Shown piece by piece: positions 36,454 to 45,484 of a stretch of DNA of 64,000 nucleotides (the stretch's first letter is position 1; each line of letters opens with the position of its first letter). The notes beneath the pieces are model-generated. The model ran no database searches, was not told the DNA's origin, and was given only the letters and a program-made list of their open reading frames with translations. Source of the DNA: Leucobacter insecticola (GTDB taxonomy: Bacteria > Actinomycetota > Actinomycetes > Actinomycetales > Microbacteriaceae); assembly GCF_011382965.1 (NCBI RefSeq), contig NZ_CP049934.1, forward strand, positions 1,426,001 to 1,490,000, written 5' to 3'. The position numbers and the translations under genes were made by a program.

Positions 36454-36475
36454 TTCTGAAACGTTTGATTCAGAA
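36454..36475. promoter_or_regulatory. Palindromic operator TTCTGAA-N8-TTCAGAA between the ABC operon and the M20 gene
   Basis: Perfect 7-bp arms around ACGTTTGA, centred in the divergent promoter region of 146 bases. RpiR-type proteins favour TGAAA/TTTCA-type palindromes, and the RpiR gene at 29362 is the nearest regulator. Confidence 0.6.
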
Positions 36476-36533
36476 AGTGCTACGTTGTACTTCGCACGGG
36501 GACGTTATTGTAACTGGGATCGGAGACTTGTAC

Positions 36534-37688
36534 ATGGTTGCGATTGAGATGCTGCGCCGGGCCAAAGCCGCCCGCCAAGCTTATGAAACAGATCTTTCGC
36601 AACTCGTGTCGATCGACTCGGGATCGCATGATTCCGCTGGAGTGAACCGTGTCGCCGACTGGGTGCAACGACGGCTCGAAACGCTGGGTTTCGAAGTAGA
36701 GCGTCGGACGCTGGATCCCGCCTACGGTGATCTGCTGGTGGGGCGCAAGCGGGGGAGCGGTTCGCGCCGCATCGTGACGTTCGCGCACATGGATACCGTG
36801 TTCGAGCGCGGCGATGCCGCCCAACGTCCGTTTTCGGTAGATGCCGATGGGATGGCGCACGGCCCCGGGGTAACCGACGACAAAGCGGGGATCGTGGCAG
36901 GCTTGCACGCAGCGGCTCACCTGATCGCGGCGGGAGCCGACAACTTTGGTGAACTCGTGCTTGCGTTCACTCCCGACGAGGAGATTGGCTCTCCGGTCGG
37001 CGGTGCCGCTCTGCAGAAGGTTGCGGTGGGGGCCGATGCGGCATTCTGTCTCGAATGTGCCCGTGAAAACGGAGATCTTGTTGTCGCTCGTAAAGGTGCA
37101 GTGGACCTCGAAATCACGATTCACGGTGTAGCTGCTCATTCGGGCATCGAACCAGAGCGCGGTGCGCATGCCGGACTTGAAGCAGCCCACCTCACCGTAT
37201 TTCTGCAGGAGCTCTCCGACCCTGCACAGCGACTCACAGTGAATGTGGGGATGTTGCGCGCGGGTGATCGGGTCAATGTGGTTCCGGATCGTGCGACCCT
37301 GAATGTCGAGATGCGTGCAGTGCAGAAAGATGTGCTCGACGGCGCGCTTGGGCGGCTGCGAGAACGGGCCGCCGATCCTACGGTCACGGGAACCCGCATC
37401 GACGTGTGCGAAGTTGACTACTGCGCGCCGATGGAGGAAAGCGCGGCGGGAAACGCGCTCGCCGCAACCTCACTTCAGCTTGCGAAGCAACTCGGCTTTG
37501 AGCCTGGCCTTGCGCACACGGGGGGAGTCTCGGACGCGAATCGTGTGGCGGCTCTGGGGGTGCCGACGCTTGATGGGCTCGGACCCGTGGGTGGCGGAGA
37601 TCACAGTCCCACCGAATGGCTCGACCTGGCCTCGGTACCTCCCCGGGTGGCTTTGCTCGCTTCGCTGATCCACGAAGCGAGCAAATAG
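36534..37688 (+). CDS. M20-family metallopeptidase (glutamate carboxypeptidase-like)
   Basis: 384 residues from ATG 36534. Metal ligands are visible in FAHMDTVF (His, Asp), GPGVTDDKAGI (Asp), TPDEEIGS (Glu-Glu catalytic base and ligand) and LECARENG, with a late GGGDHSPTEW His. The middle is the dimerisation lid. It resembles CPG2-type exopeptidases releasing an amino acid from an N-acyl or peptide substrate. Shared promoter region with the amino-acid ABC operon suggests it processes the imported compound in the cytoplasm. Confidence 0.9.
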   Translation: MVAIEMLRRAKAARQAYETDLSQLVSIDSGSHDSAGVNRVADWVQRRLETLGFEVERRTLDPAYGDLLVGRKRGSGSRRIVTFAHMDTVFERGDAAQRPFSVDADGMAHGPGVTDDKAGIVAGLHAAAHLIAAGADNFGELVLAFTPDEEIGSPVGGAALQKVAVGADAAFCLECARENGDLVVARKGAVDLEITIHGVAAHSGIEPERGAHAGLEAAHLTVFLQELSDPAQRLTVNVGMLRAGDRVNVVPDRATLNVEMRAVQKDVLDGALGRLRERAADPTVTGTRIDVCEVDYCAPMEESAAGNALAATSLQLAKQLGFEPGLAHTGGVSDANRVAALGVPTLDGLGPVGGGDHSPTEWLDLASVPPRVALLASLIHEASK

Positions 37689-37695
37689 CACCGAG

Positions 37696-39249
37696 CTACG
37701 GCGCCCCGGTTTCCTCGACCCCAACCACCCCGATCAGCTCGGTGCCATACGCGCCAGGTTCAGTGCCGTGGCCGATCTGGGAATACAGGTGTGGCTTCTT
37801 GACGCGGAGCACGTACGCCCATGCCAGACCAATAACGAAGGCTGCGATGATCATTCCCGGGAGCACGAAGGTGGTGGCATCCGGTTCTTCTTGCCCGAGC
37901 ATGAGGGGGAAGTTGCCGAGGATCATGACGAACATGCCGGCAAGGAGTACCCCCGCGACAAATGGGGCGACGACGGTGGTCCAGGCGCTCAGCCCGCCGG
38001 GGCGCTTCCGGAAGAACCCGATGACCGCGAACGCCGTGAGGGCCATCAAGAGAACGAGACCTGCGGCTCCGGTGTTCGTGAGCCACGTAAACATGGTGAG
38101 AACCGGGTAGAGGAACGAGAGCTCGCCGAACATGGCGTCTGCCGCGCCGAAGGCGTCACCTGTGAGCGCGAACCCTGCCACGATAATAATCGCGATGATC
38201 GTCTGTGCGACCGAGCCGGCCCACGGTGCACCCGACTTGCTGGTGTGACTGAAGGCGTGGGGCATCACACCCTCACGTCCGAGGGAATAGAGGTAGCGGG
38301 CGACGGCGTTGTGGAATGCCTGCAGCGCAGCGAAGAGGCTCGTGATGAAGAGGATTGTCATGATGTCGGCGATGATCACGCTGGTCTGCTCGGTCATGAA
38401 AACAAACATGAGGTCTGGGCCGGCCTCCTGCGAGGCTTGCACGATCTGGGAGGGGCCGATCCCGACGGAGAATGCCCACGCGCTGAACGCGTAGAAGAGC
38501 CCGATGATCGCAACTGCGAGGTAGGTTGCTCGCGGCACGGTGCGCTTCGGATCCTTGGCCTCCTCGCCGTAGATTGCACCACTCTCAAAGCCCATGAACG
38601 CGGCGACGCCGAAGACCAGGATCAGGCCAAGCGCCGGGCCAAACAGTGCGTTCGGGTTGAGGGCTGCGGCAGATACGCCCTCAGGAGACGCAGTGAAAGA
38701 AACAATGTCGAACAGGATCACCGCGATGAACTCGAGCGCTACGAGCACGCCCAGCACTTTCGCCGAGAGATCGACGCGGTTCACACCAAGGACGGCAACG
38801 ACGATGATGCACAGAAACACCCACACCCACCACGGAGATGCGAAGCCAAGCTTCGCCTCGAGAAACACCGAAATCTGGAACCCGAAGAGACCGTAGATCC
38901 CGACCTGCATCGCGTTGTAGGAAACGAGCGCGACGAGCGAACCGCCGACGCCGAGGGGGCGGCCGAGGCCCTGTGCCACGTAGGCGTAGAAGGCGCCCGC
39001 GTTGGTGATGAAACGGCCCATCGCGGTGTAGCCGACCGCGAACAGGGTGAGGATCACGGCAATGAGGAGGAACCCGAGGGGTACTCCGAGGGAACCCGTT
39101 ACCGCGAAGGAAGTGGTGACTCCGCCGGCCACCACGGTGAGGGGCGCGGAGGCAGCAATGATCATGAGGGTGATTGAGGGGACGCCGAGTGTCCTCCTGC
39201 TGAGCCCAGGATCGTGAATCTCGGATTCCTGAGTTGTGTGAGTGCTCAT
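37696..39249 (-). CDS. APC-superfamily amino acid permease
   Basis: 517 residues, 12-14 helices. The start ATG 39249 (MSTHTTQESEIHD) follows a good Shine-Dalgarno (AAGGGAAGAG). ASAPLTVVAGGV and FMGFESGAIYGEEAKDPKRT match the substrate loop regions of APC proteins of the amino-acid/polyamine/ethanolamine group. Substrate unknown; it ends 8 bases past the convergent M20 peptidase. Confidence 0.9.
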   Translation of the reverse strand: MSTHTTQESEIHDPGLSRRTLGVPSITLMIIAASAPLTVVAGGVTTSFAVTGSLGVPLGFLLIAVILTLFAVGYTAMGRFITNAGAFYAYVAQGLGRPLGVGGSLVALVSYNAMQVGIYGLFGFQISVFLEAKLGFASPWWVWVFLCIIVVAVLGVNRVDLSAKVLGVLVALEFIAVILFDIVSFTASPEGVSAAALNPNALFGPALGLILVFGVAAFMGFESGAIYGEEAKDPKRTVPRATYLAVAIIGLFYAFSAWAFSVGIGPSQIVQASQEAGPDLMFVFMTEQTSVIIADIMTILFITSLFAALQAFHNAVARYLYSLGREGVMPHAFSHTSKSGAPWAGSVAQTIIAIIIVAGFALTGDAFGAADAMFGELSFLYPVLTMFTWLTNTGAAGLVLLMALTAFAVIGFFRKRPGGLSAWTTVVAPFVAGVLLAGMFVMILGNFPLMLGQEEPDATTFVLPGMIIAAFVIGLAWAYVLRVKKPHLYSQIGHGTEPGAYGTELIGVVGVEETGAP

Positions 39250-39408
39250 TTCACTCTTCCCTTCGAAGTGGCGACGTTGCCGATCGCGCCAGCGGTGGCG
39301 CGTGCGAGGCAGATGTGGAATCGAGTCTAGAGAGCGGAAGGGGTGTCGAGCAGTGTTTGGCTGTGCTGGGCGTGCATGGGCCGTGTGTTTGCGCGCAGGG
39401 CTTTCCAG

Positions 39409-39460
39409 GTGGATAGTCCGCGGTGTGATGGCACGAGGCCTCTCATCGCGGACTATCCAC
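39409..39460. other. 14-bp perfect inverted repeat between the MFS and APC genes
   Basis: GTGGATAGTCCGCG (39409-39422) pairs with 39447-39460 around 24 bases. It lies just beyond the stop of the MFS gene (39468) and 160 bases upstream of the APC permease start, both on the minus strand, so it could end the first transcript or be an operator of the second. Confidence 0.6.
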
Positions 39461-39467
39461 ATCCCGA

Positions 39468-40846
39468 CTAGTGAACGCGATCCGGCAGCGTAATCAAGCC
39501 AGACTCGGTGAGCGTCTTATGCTTCGTCTCAGGCGCCCACAGCACAGACACGATGAGGCCGACTGCCAGTACACCGGCGAGAATGAGGATCGTTGGTGCG
39601 ACCCCGAGTGAGGCCATCAAGACAGGCAACAAGAATGTGCTGACAACAGAACCGAGTCGGCTGATCGCTGTCGCAAACCCGATGCCCGATGATCGCACCG
39701 GGGTTGGGAAGCTCTCGGCAGGGAACACCCCGACGAGATTGCTGATCGCTGAAAGGGAGAAGGTGAAGACTGCGAAGATCACAACCGAGATGATGGTCCC
39801 GGTTGTCGGCACCAGCGCAAGTGCGGTCAGTGAGACGGTGAGCACAATGAACCCGGAGATCAAAAAACCACGGCGGGAGAATTTTGCGGTCGCCCATATT
39901 CCAGCCAGCGCTCCTGCAAGAAGAAACACATTGAGGTAGATTTCAACGGCGTACCCGCTGCCACTATCGGCAAGATCCGACAAGCCCATGTTCGAAAGAA
40001 TGCTCGGTAGGAAAGTGTAAATCGCAAAGTAGGGCATCACGATGCAAGCGAAGAACACGCAGTTAAAGATCGTTCGCCGTATGTAGAGCTTGCTGAACAG
40101 GCCGCGGAATCCGCTCAGTTCACCCTCAATAACGGGCTCTGGTTTCAGCACCACATGCGTGCCGAAGTGCTTATCGAGGATCGCACGTGCTTCTTTCTCG
40201 CGACCCATGCGCAGCAGCCAGCGTGGTGACTCGGGGGTGCCGAGACGAGCAACGAGAACAATGACGGCGATGAAGCCGGGGCGATAAGCATCCAGCGCCA
40301 GGCGTCTTCGATTCCCGATTGCATGAAAAAGACTCCGATGAGCGTTGCGAGCACATAGCCAAATGTCCAGATTACGGAGAATGATCCGAGAATCTCACCG
40401 CGCCGTCGCTGTGGCAGCACTTCGGCGAGCATGGCGTGACCGACAGCATAGTCGCCACCGATCCCGAGTCCGAGGGTCACACGGAGCATCAGCAGTTGCC
40501 AGGGTTCTTGCACCCAGAACTGCGCGAAGGTTGCGACGGTGATCACTATGAAGCTGATCGCGAAGATCTTCTGGCGGCCTAACTTGTCGGCAACCGAACC
40601 AAACAGCAGCGCGCCCGCGAATAGGCCAAAGAGGGCCCCGGCGCCGAGCGCACCGGTCCACCAGGCGTTCAGGTCCATGGCACCGCGTTGCCCGATAAGT
40701 ACGATGGCCATGCCGATGATGCCGACTGCGAAGCCGTCGTTAAAGTGCGCACCGAAAGTCAGTGCGGTGATGCGAACGTGGAACTTGTTGAGCGGGATCT
40801 CGTCAAAGTCGGCTACATCCCGTTGAGCGGTGTGCGTTTCGGTCAT
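39468..40846 (-). CDS. MFS transporter, sugar/aromatic-acid porter type (frameshifted near 40276-40281)
   Basis: Read in two frames joined after WRWMLIAP. One extra G in the coding-strand CCCCGG run gives GFIAVIVLVARLGTPESPRW and a 459-residue 12-helix protein. FGSVADKLGRQK (loop 2-3) and GIGGDYAVGHAMLAEVLPQRRRG are typical of MHS/AAHS organic-acid porters. It is the last gene after fae, the 3-hydroxyisobutyrate-type dehydrogenase and the semialdehyde dehydrogenase, and likely imports their substrate. Confidence 0.84.
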
Positions 40847-40875
40847 TGCGTGTCCTTATGTCTTCGTTGACGGGG

Positions 40876-42339
40876 TTATTGTGAGGCGAGCGGATTGGAG
40901 ATTCCTACGTAGACGGTCTCCAAGAACTCGTGGATGCCCTCGGCGCCGCCTTCGCGGCCGAGTCCCGATTGCTTGATACCGCCGAACGGAGCTGCCGGAT
41001 TCGATACAAGACCAGTGTTGACGCCGATCATGCCGCTTTCTAGCTGTTCCGCGAGGCGCAGCGAGCGGTTGAGATCCTGGGTGTACACAAAACTAACGAG
41101 TCCGTACTCACTTGCGTTCGCGAGCTCAATGGCCTCCGTCTCGTCCGCAAACACGACGATTGGTGCGACGGGGCCGAAGATCTCTTCGTTCAAGATCTCG
41201 GCTCCGTGCGGGACCGAGGTGAGCACGGTCGGCGGGTAGAAGAAGCCGTCACCGGCGGGGATCTCGCCGCCGATCTTTACAGTTGCCCCTTCTGCCACAG
41301 CGGACGCCACGAGCGAGCTCACCTTGTTGCGGGTCGCCTCGTCGATAAGCGGTCCGATGGTTACGCCGTCGGCCATGCCCGGCCCCTGCACGTAACCCGC
41401 CATTCGTGCGGCGAGTTTGCTGGTGAATTCTTCGGCGACAGACTCGTGCACAAGGAAACGGTTTGCCGCGACACACGCCTCGCCACCATTGCGCAGCTTG
41501 GCGACGAGGGCACCCTCAACGGCAGCATCAATATCGGCGTCTTCGAAGACAATGAACGGGGCATTGCCGCCAAGCTCCATCGACACCTTCAGCACCTGCT
41601 CCGCCGAGTCTCGGATGAGACGCTTGCCGACCTCCGTCGAACCGGTGAAAGAGATCTTGCGCAATCTCGGGTCGGTTGTGAGTGGTGAGATAACGGCTCC
41701 AGCGGTAGCTGTGGGAATGACGTTCACAACACCGGCCGGCACACCGGCTTGCACGAGGAGTGCTGCAAAGTACAAGGCCGTCAGCGGGGTCTGCGCTGCA
41801 GGCTTCAACACGCTTGTACAGCCCGCAGCGAGGGCAGGTGCAATTTTGCGCGTTGCCATTGCGAGCGGGAAGTTCCACGGGGTGATGAACAGGCTCGGGC
41901 CAACTGGGCGGTGGAGCACGAGCAGGCGGTTGCCGCCGTCTGGTGACATGGAGTAGCGCCCGTCAATACGGACAGCTTCTTCCGAGAACCAGCGCAAAAA
42001 TTCGGCGCCGTAGTTGACCTCGCCGCGTGACTCAGCAAGTGGCTTGCCCATCTCGAGAGTGATGATACGGGCGAGCTCTTCACGGTGCTGGATCGTGAGT
42101 TCAAAGGCGCGGCGCAAGATCTCGCCGCGTTCCCGAGGCGCCGTAGCTGCCCAAGACTTTTGTGCTGCAACTGCGGCGTCGAGCGCGGTCTTGCCGTCGG
42201 CGACCGAGGCGCTCGCAACGTGGGCGAGCACGCCGCCTGTTGCTGGGTTTGTTACGGCGAGGGTTGCGCCGCACTCAGCGTCACACCACTCGCCGCCGAT
42301 AAAGAGTCCAGTCGGGGTCTTCTCTGGGAGCGCGTTCAT
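40876..42339 (-). CDS. Succinate-semialdehyde-dehydrogenase-like aldehyde dehydrogenase
   Basis: 487 residues, NAD(P)-dependent ALDH of the GabD branch. FITPWNFPLAMATRK binds cofactor, FTGSTEVGKRL follows, SMELGGNAPFIVF holds the general-base Glu, and NGGEACVAANRF contains the catalytic Cys. Closest in features to SSADH but could oxidise methylmalonate or malonate semialdehyde. Start overlaps the stop of the upstream dehydrogenase by 4 bases (ATGA). Confidence 0.9.
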   Translation of the reverse strand: MNALPEKTPTGLFIGGEWCDAECGATLAVTNPATGGVLAHVASASVADGKTALDAAVAAQKSWAATAPRERGEILRRAFELTIQHREELARIITLEMGKPLAESRGEVNYGAEFLRWFSEEAVRIDGRYSMSPDGGNRLLVLHRPVGPSLFITPWNFPLAMATRKIAPALAAGCTSVLKPAAQTPLTALYFAALLVQAGVPAGVVNVIPTATAGAVISPLTTDPRLRKISFTGSTEVGKRLIRDSAEQVLKVSMELGGNAPFIVFEDADIDAAVEGALVAKLRNGGEACVAANRFLVHESVAEEFTSKLAARMAGYVQGPGMADGVTIGPLIDEATRNKVSSLVASAVAEGATVKIGGEIPAGDGFFYPPTVLTSVPHGAEILNEEIFGPVAPIVVFADETEAIELANASEYGLVSFVYTQDLNRSLRLAEQLESGMIGVNTGLVSNPAAPFGGIKQSGLGREGGAEGIHEFLETVYVGISNPLASQ

Positions 42340-43289
42340 GCGTTACCTCCTGCGGTCGGGGCGAGGCGGAGTGGTCCACCCAGCAAATCTTCGTACAGTT
42401 TGAAGGGGGTCATCTCGCCAGCGCTGTCACCGTAGCTGCGGCGAGCGCGGCGGAAGACCTGCTCCACGAGCGCCGACACTTCGCTGGGCATGCCGACCGC
42501 ACGGGCGAGGTCGATGGAAAGTCCAAGATCTTTGCAGGCAAGCGCGATGGCGAATCCCTCGTCGTAGTCACCGTCACGAAGGATCGAGAGTACATCGTTC
42601 TCGAGGAAGTTGCTGTTGGCTGGGCTCGCGATGAGTGAGCGGCGCAATACGTCGAGATCAACTCCGGCTGCGGTGCCGATTGCGAGGACCTCGGCGGTTG
42701 CGACGAGGTGCGAGAACCAAAGCTGGTTGATCATAAGCTTCACGGCGTAGCCGGCACCGTGTCCACCGACGTTGATGATGCGCTCGGGGTCGCCCATCGC
42801 TTCAAAGACGGGAAGGTGCTCGGCATGAAGTTCGGGATCAGCGCCAACGAAGATTTGTAGCATGCCGTTTGCTGCGCCGACCGACATACCGCTGACCGGT
42901 GCGTCGATAATGCGGATGCCGCGAGCGTTCGCTTCTGCGCGCACCCCGTCGGCGACCTCGGGGACCGACGTTGACATGTCGATCCAGGTCTTCCCCTCGG
43001 AGAGTCCGGCGAGCAGGCCCTGTTCGCCCTGCAGCAGCGCTGAGACGATGCGGGGCGTGGGGAGCATCGTGATGACAACATCGGCACGGAGTGCGAGTTC
43101 TGCGGCGGAGTCGGCCCACTCGGCGCCGTTGGCAAGCAGTTCGGAAGCGGCCTCGCGGCGCAGGTCGGTGACGACGAGTTTGAAGCCGGCTTCCTGCAGG
43201 TTGCGGCTCATGCCGGAACCCATGTGGCCCAGGCCAATGAAACCGACGACGGTGTTTTCGGGCGTACGGGTGGGGTTAGCGTGCGACAT
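42336..43289 (-). CDS. 3-hydroxyisobutyrate-dehydrogenase-family oxidoreductase
   Basis: 317 residues. GFIGLGHMGSGMSRNL is the beta-hydroxyacid dehydrogenase cofactor loop, VSGMSVGAANG the substrate-binding loop and a Lys in HGAGYAVKLMINQL the catalytic one. Start ATG 43289 is preferred; it overlaps the fae-like gene end by 14 bases. The product semialdehyde would be taken by the downstream ALDH, forming a two-step oxidation of a 3-hydroxy acid. Confidence 0.9.
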   Translation of the reverse strand: MSHANPTRTPENTVVGFIGLGHMGSGMSRNLQEAGFKLVVTDLRREAASELLANGAEWADSAAELALRADVVITMLPTPRIVSALLQGEQGLLAGLSEGKTWIDMSTSVPEVADGVRAEANARGIRIIDAPVSGMSVGAANGMLQIFVGADPELHAEHLPVFEAMGDPERIINVGGHGAGYAVKLMINQLWFSHLVATAEVLAIGTAAGVDLDVLRRSLIASPANSNFLENDVLSILRDGDYDEGFAIALACKDLGLSIDLARAVGMPSEVSALVEQVFRRARRSYGDSAGEMTPFKLYEDLLGGPLRLAPTAGGNA

Positions 43290-43806
43290 CTGCGGCGACT
43301 TTCTGGCTCGGGGTGTAGAAGGGGTTGCTGGGGGAGTTGCGGGCGGCGATGACGTCTTCAAGTGACGGCCCGTTGGCAGCGCCCAGTTCAAGTGCGCGAC
43401 GTACGGCCTCTCTGTTGTTGCGGTAGACCGCGTCCAGATCATTGGTTTCAGGGTTCACCCAGACCGCCGCGATGAGTGCGTGTGTTTCGGTGCAAGACTC
43501 GGGAATGACGCCTTCAGCGACGGCGTCAGCGACTCCGGCGGCGATGCCGGCCTGTGCGGCCCCCCAGGTTGCGGTGCTGTGGAAGTCGCTTCCGGCGGCA
43601 GCCTTTTGCACGAAGAGAGTCATGGGTTTGACTGGCAATGATGGCTTGAGTACGGCTACGAATGGTACAAAGCCTTCGCTCGGACTACCAAGTGAGGTCG
43701 CCCATGCGGTACCTGCGGGGCCGTCGCGGTGGCCAAGCACAGTGTTTACGTGAGCGGCATTTACGCCCTCACCGACGAAGCTCTCTCCGAGCTGCACGTT
43801 ATCCAT
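43276..43806 (-). CDS. fae: Formaldehyde-activating-enzyme (Fae) homologue
   Basis: 176 residues. GESFVGEGVNAAHVNTVLGH contains the Fae-type N-terminal His, and VLKPSLPVKPMTLFVQKAA plus ETHALIAAVWVNP are family signatures. Fae condenses formaldehyde with tetrahydromethanopterin in methylotrophs and methanogens. Here no other C1 gene is near; it leads an operon of two dehydrogenases and a carrier behind an IclR-type promoter. It may detoxify formaldehyde or act on another carbonyl; that is inferred. Confidence 0.88.
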   Translation of the reverse strand: MDNVQLGESFVGEGVNAAHVNTVLGHRDGPAGTAWATSLGSPSEGFVPFVAVLKPSLPVKPMTLFVQKAAAGSDFHSTATWGAAQAGIAAGVADAVAEGVIPESCTETHALIAAVWVNPETNDLDAVYRNNREAVRRALELGAANGPSLEDVIAARNSPSNPFYTPSQKVAADVAR

Positions 43807-43870
43807 CTTTGGACCCCTTTTCTTCGACGCCGATCGCGCGGCCCTGTTGCAGCGCTGGCTGGCATAAACT

Positions 43871-43917
43871 TATGTATGGGTTCCGTAATCTGCAAGTCAA
43901 GTTGCGAATAACGGAAC
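43871..43917 (-). promoter_or_regulatory. fae operon promoter overlapped by an IclR-type inverted-repeat operator
   Basis: On the minus strand TTGACT (43900-43895), an 18-base spacer and TACATA (43876-43871) form a sigma-70-like promoter. Superimposed are GTTCCGTAATCTGCAA (43880-43895) and TTGCGAATAACGGAAC (43902-43917), inverted repeats matching at 13 of 16 positions. GTTCCG..CGGAAC is common in IclR operators, and an IclR gene diverges from this spot. Confidence 0.7.
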
Positions 43918-43962
43918 TCAATGACACGCTAATGATCTGACCTAGCTGAGATGGAGGGGCGC

Positions 43963-44882
43963 ATGGCACGCACCAGCGGATCGCAAGCCACCACGAAGCG
44001 CAGTTCTCGTGGGCGGGGCGCGGAACTAGAAAGCAATGAGCTGGGTGACGATGACAGAGTCAACTCGACCGGCTTGGGGAGAGATATTCGCCTCCTGGAG
44101 ATGCTCGCGAGCGATGCCGCAACGCGCAACGGTGGCTATGGTGTGACAGAACTCGCGAAGCTCTCGGGGCGAAGCAAAACGGTGATTTCACGCGCGCTCG
44201 CCACCCTTGCCGCGACGGGACTTGCCGCTCGGGATCCGGAGACCCAGCGCTACCGAGTGGGGCCTCGCGTCTTTGCGCTCGCGGCACGGAGCGCTGAATC
44301 AGAACTCGTGCAGAGTGGTCAGCCCGTGCTGCGGGGTCTCGTCGCCGCAACTCGTGAGACGGCTCACCTGTGTGTGCTGATGCACGGCAACGTCCTGACC
44401 CTCGCCAGTGAGGTGAGTCCTCATGAGCTTCGTTCTGCAGGGTGGCAAGGGGTGCGCACTGCGGCGTGGCGCTCCTCCTCGGGGTGGGTGTTGCTCAGCG
44501 ATTGGGATGAAGAGTCCTTGCGGCAGTGGTACGAGGAGAGGGGCATGACTCAACGATTATTGAAGGTGAAATGTTTGGTCGAGAACCAAACCCGTTCTCC
44601 TTGCGTGACCAAGTACCCAACACTCAGGGAAAAGTTCGCAACTTCAATGAGTTGCTTGCTGAGATTGAGCGCATTCGTTCCGTCGGGTATTCGATACTCG
44701 ATGAGGATCTCGAGGAGGGGGTGGTGGGGGTCTCTGCCCCGGTGATTGATCACACGGGACGCATCATCGCCGCCCTTAACGTCAGCGGGCCGAAGAAGCG
44801 AATTGGTGACAAGATTGAAGCGCTCGGGAGCCTCGTGCGGAAGGGAGCATTGACGCTGTCACGCAACCTCGGCGGTTCCTAG
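43963..44882 (+). CDS. IclR-family regulator of the fae operon (frameshifted near 44540-44543)
   Basis: The winged helix (GGYGVTELAKLSGRSKTVIS RALATL region) and IclR effector domain (RTAAWRSSSGWVLLSD, VGYSILDEDLEEGVVGVSAP) lie in two frames joined after QWYEERG; one extra G in the GGGG at 44540-44543 gives 306 residues. ATG 43963 has GGAGGGG upstream; a long charged N-terminal tail precedes the HTH. It diverges from fae and is the likely repressor acting at 43871-43917. Confidence 0.84.
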
Positions 44883-45050
44883 TGTGCTGCGCCGTAAGTT
44901 CACTTCACATATCCTGGCACTTCCGCGGCGCATCGCATCGTTGTCGTCATTCGAAGTTGGGGTGAAGCTAAGGGTACGAATCCGGTCAACTCAGGGACGT
45001 AAGGTCACTCAAGCCCTAGATCTCTACGACGCGCTCGCGCACTTTGATCC

Positions 45051-45300
45051 CTACGCCGTCGAGTCGGCGATCCACGTAAGCAGCTCGCGGCGACTGCGCG
45101 GCCCCAGGCGCTCGGCGAGGTCAGCGAGCATGATCCACCCCGCGCCACCCGGAAACTCTGCGCGTGCCACGAGCTCAAGGTCTTCGCCACGCACCGGGGC
45201 GAAGATGCCGTGGTGGGGGTGGATCCGGGATCCGAGCGCGTCGACGGGGATCGCCGGAGCTGATGCGATCATTGAGCGCAAGCCTACCGCCGACGCACTA
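45051..45300 (-). pseudogene. Remnant of a class I methyltransferase gene with internal deletion
   Basis: The frame ending at 45051 reads GLRSMIASAPAIPVDALGSR, then IHPHHGIFAPVRGE, the segment that precedes the SAM-binding motif in actinobacterial methyltransferases, then jumps straight to WIMLADLAERLGPRSRRELL, a C-terminal segment. The SAM-binding core is missing and there is no start. The 44883-45050 stretch beside it shows no gene. Confidence 0.5.
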
Positions 45301-45391
45301 CCGTCGGTTGAGCGAACGTAGTGAGTCGAAACCAAGAGAGTGTTTCCTTGATTTCGACTCACCTGGCGCAGTGGCGCCAGCGCAAAATACG

Positions 45392-45412
45392 GAAGAAAGC
45401 GATGCTTTCTTC
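45392..45412 (-). terminator. Hairpin downstream of hpaD, probable terminator
   Basis: GAAGAAAGC pairs perfectly with GCTTTCTTC around three bases, about 70 bases beyond the hpaD stop, with a short TATTTTG on the minus-strand exit side. The surrounding 45310-45480 also holds an imperfect GAGTCGAAA/TTTCGACTC repeat and two copies of GCTCAATCGGCGG but no gene. Confidence 0.55.
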
Positions 45413-45484
45413 TCTGAGTATTCTGCGCGCTCAATCGGCGGCGGGGTCCTACGGTTCGCTCAATCGGCGGTAGGGTCCTCCGAC

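Noticed and set aside
37768..39177. 469-codon plus-strand ORF opposite the APC permease
   Set aside because: Its translation is highly charged and low-complexity, as expected for the antisense of a membrane protein in GC-rich DNA; the minus strand encodes a clear APC permease.
44883..45050. Short plus-strand ORF after the IclR gene
   Set aside because: No start context or domain; read as intergenic beside a methyltransferase remnant.
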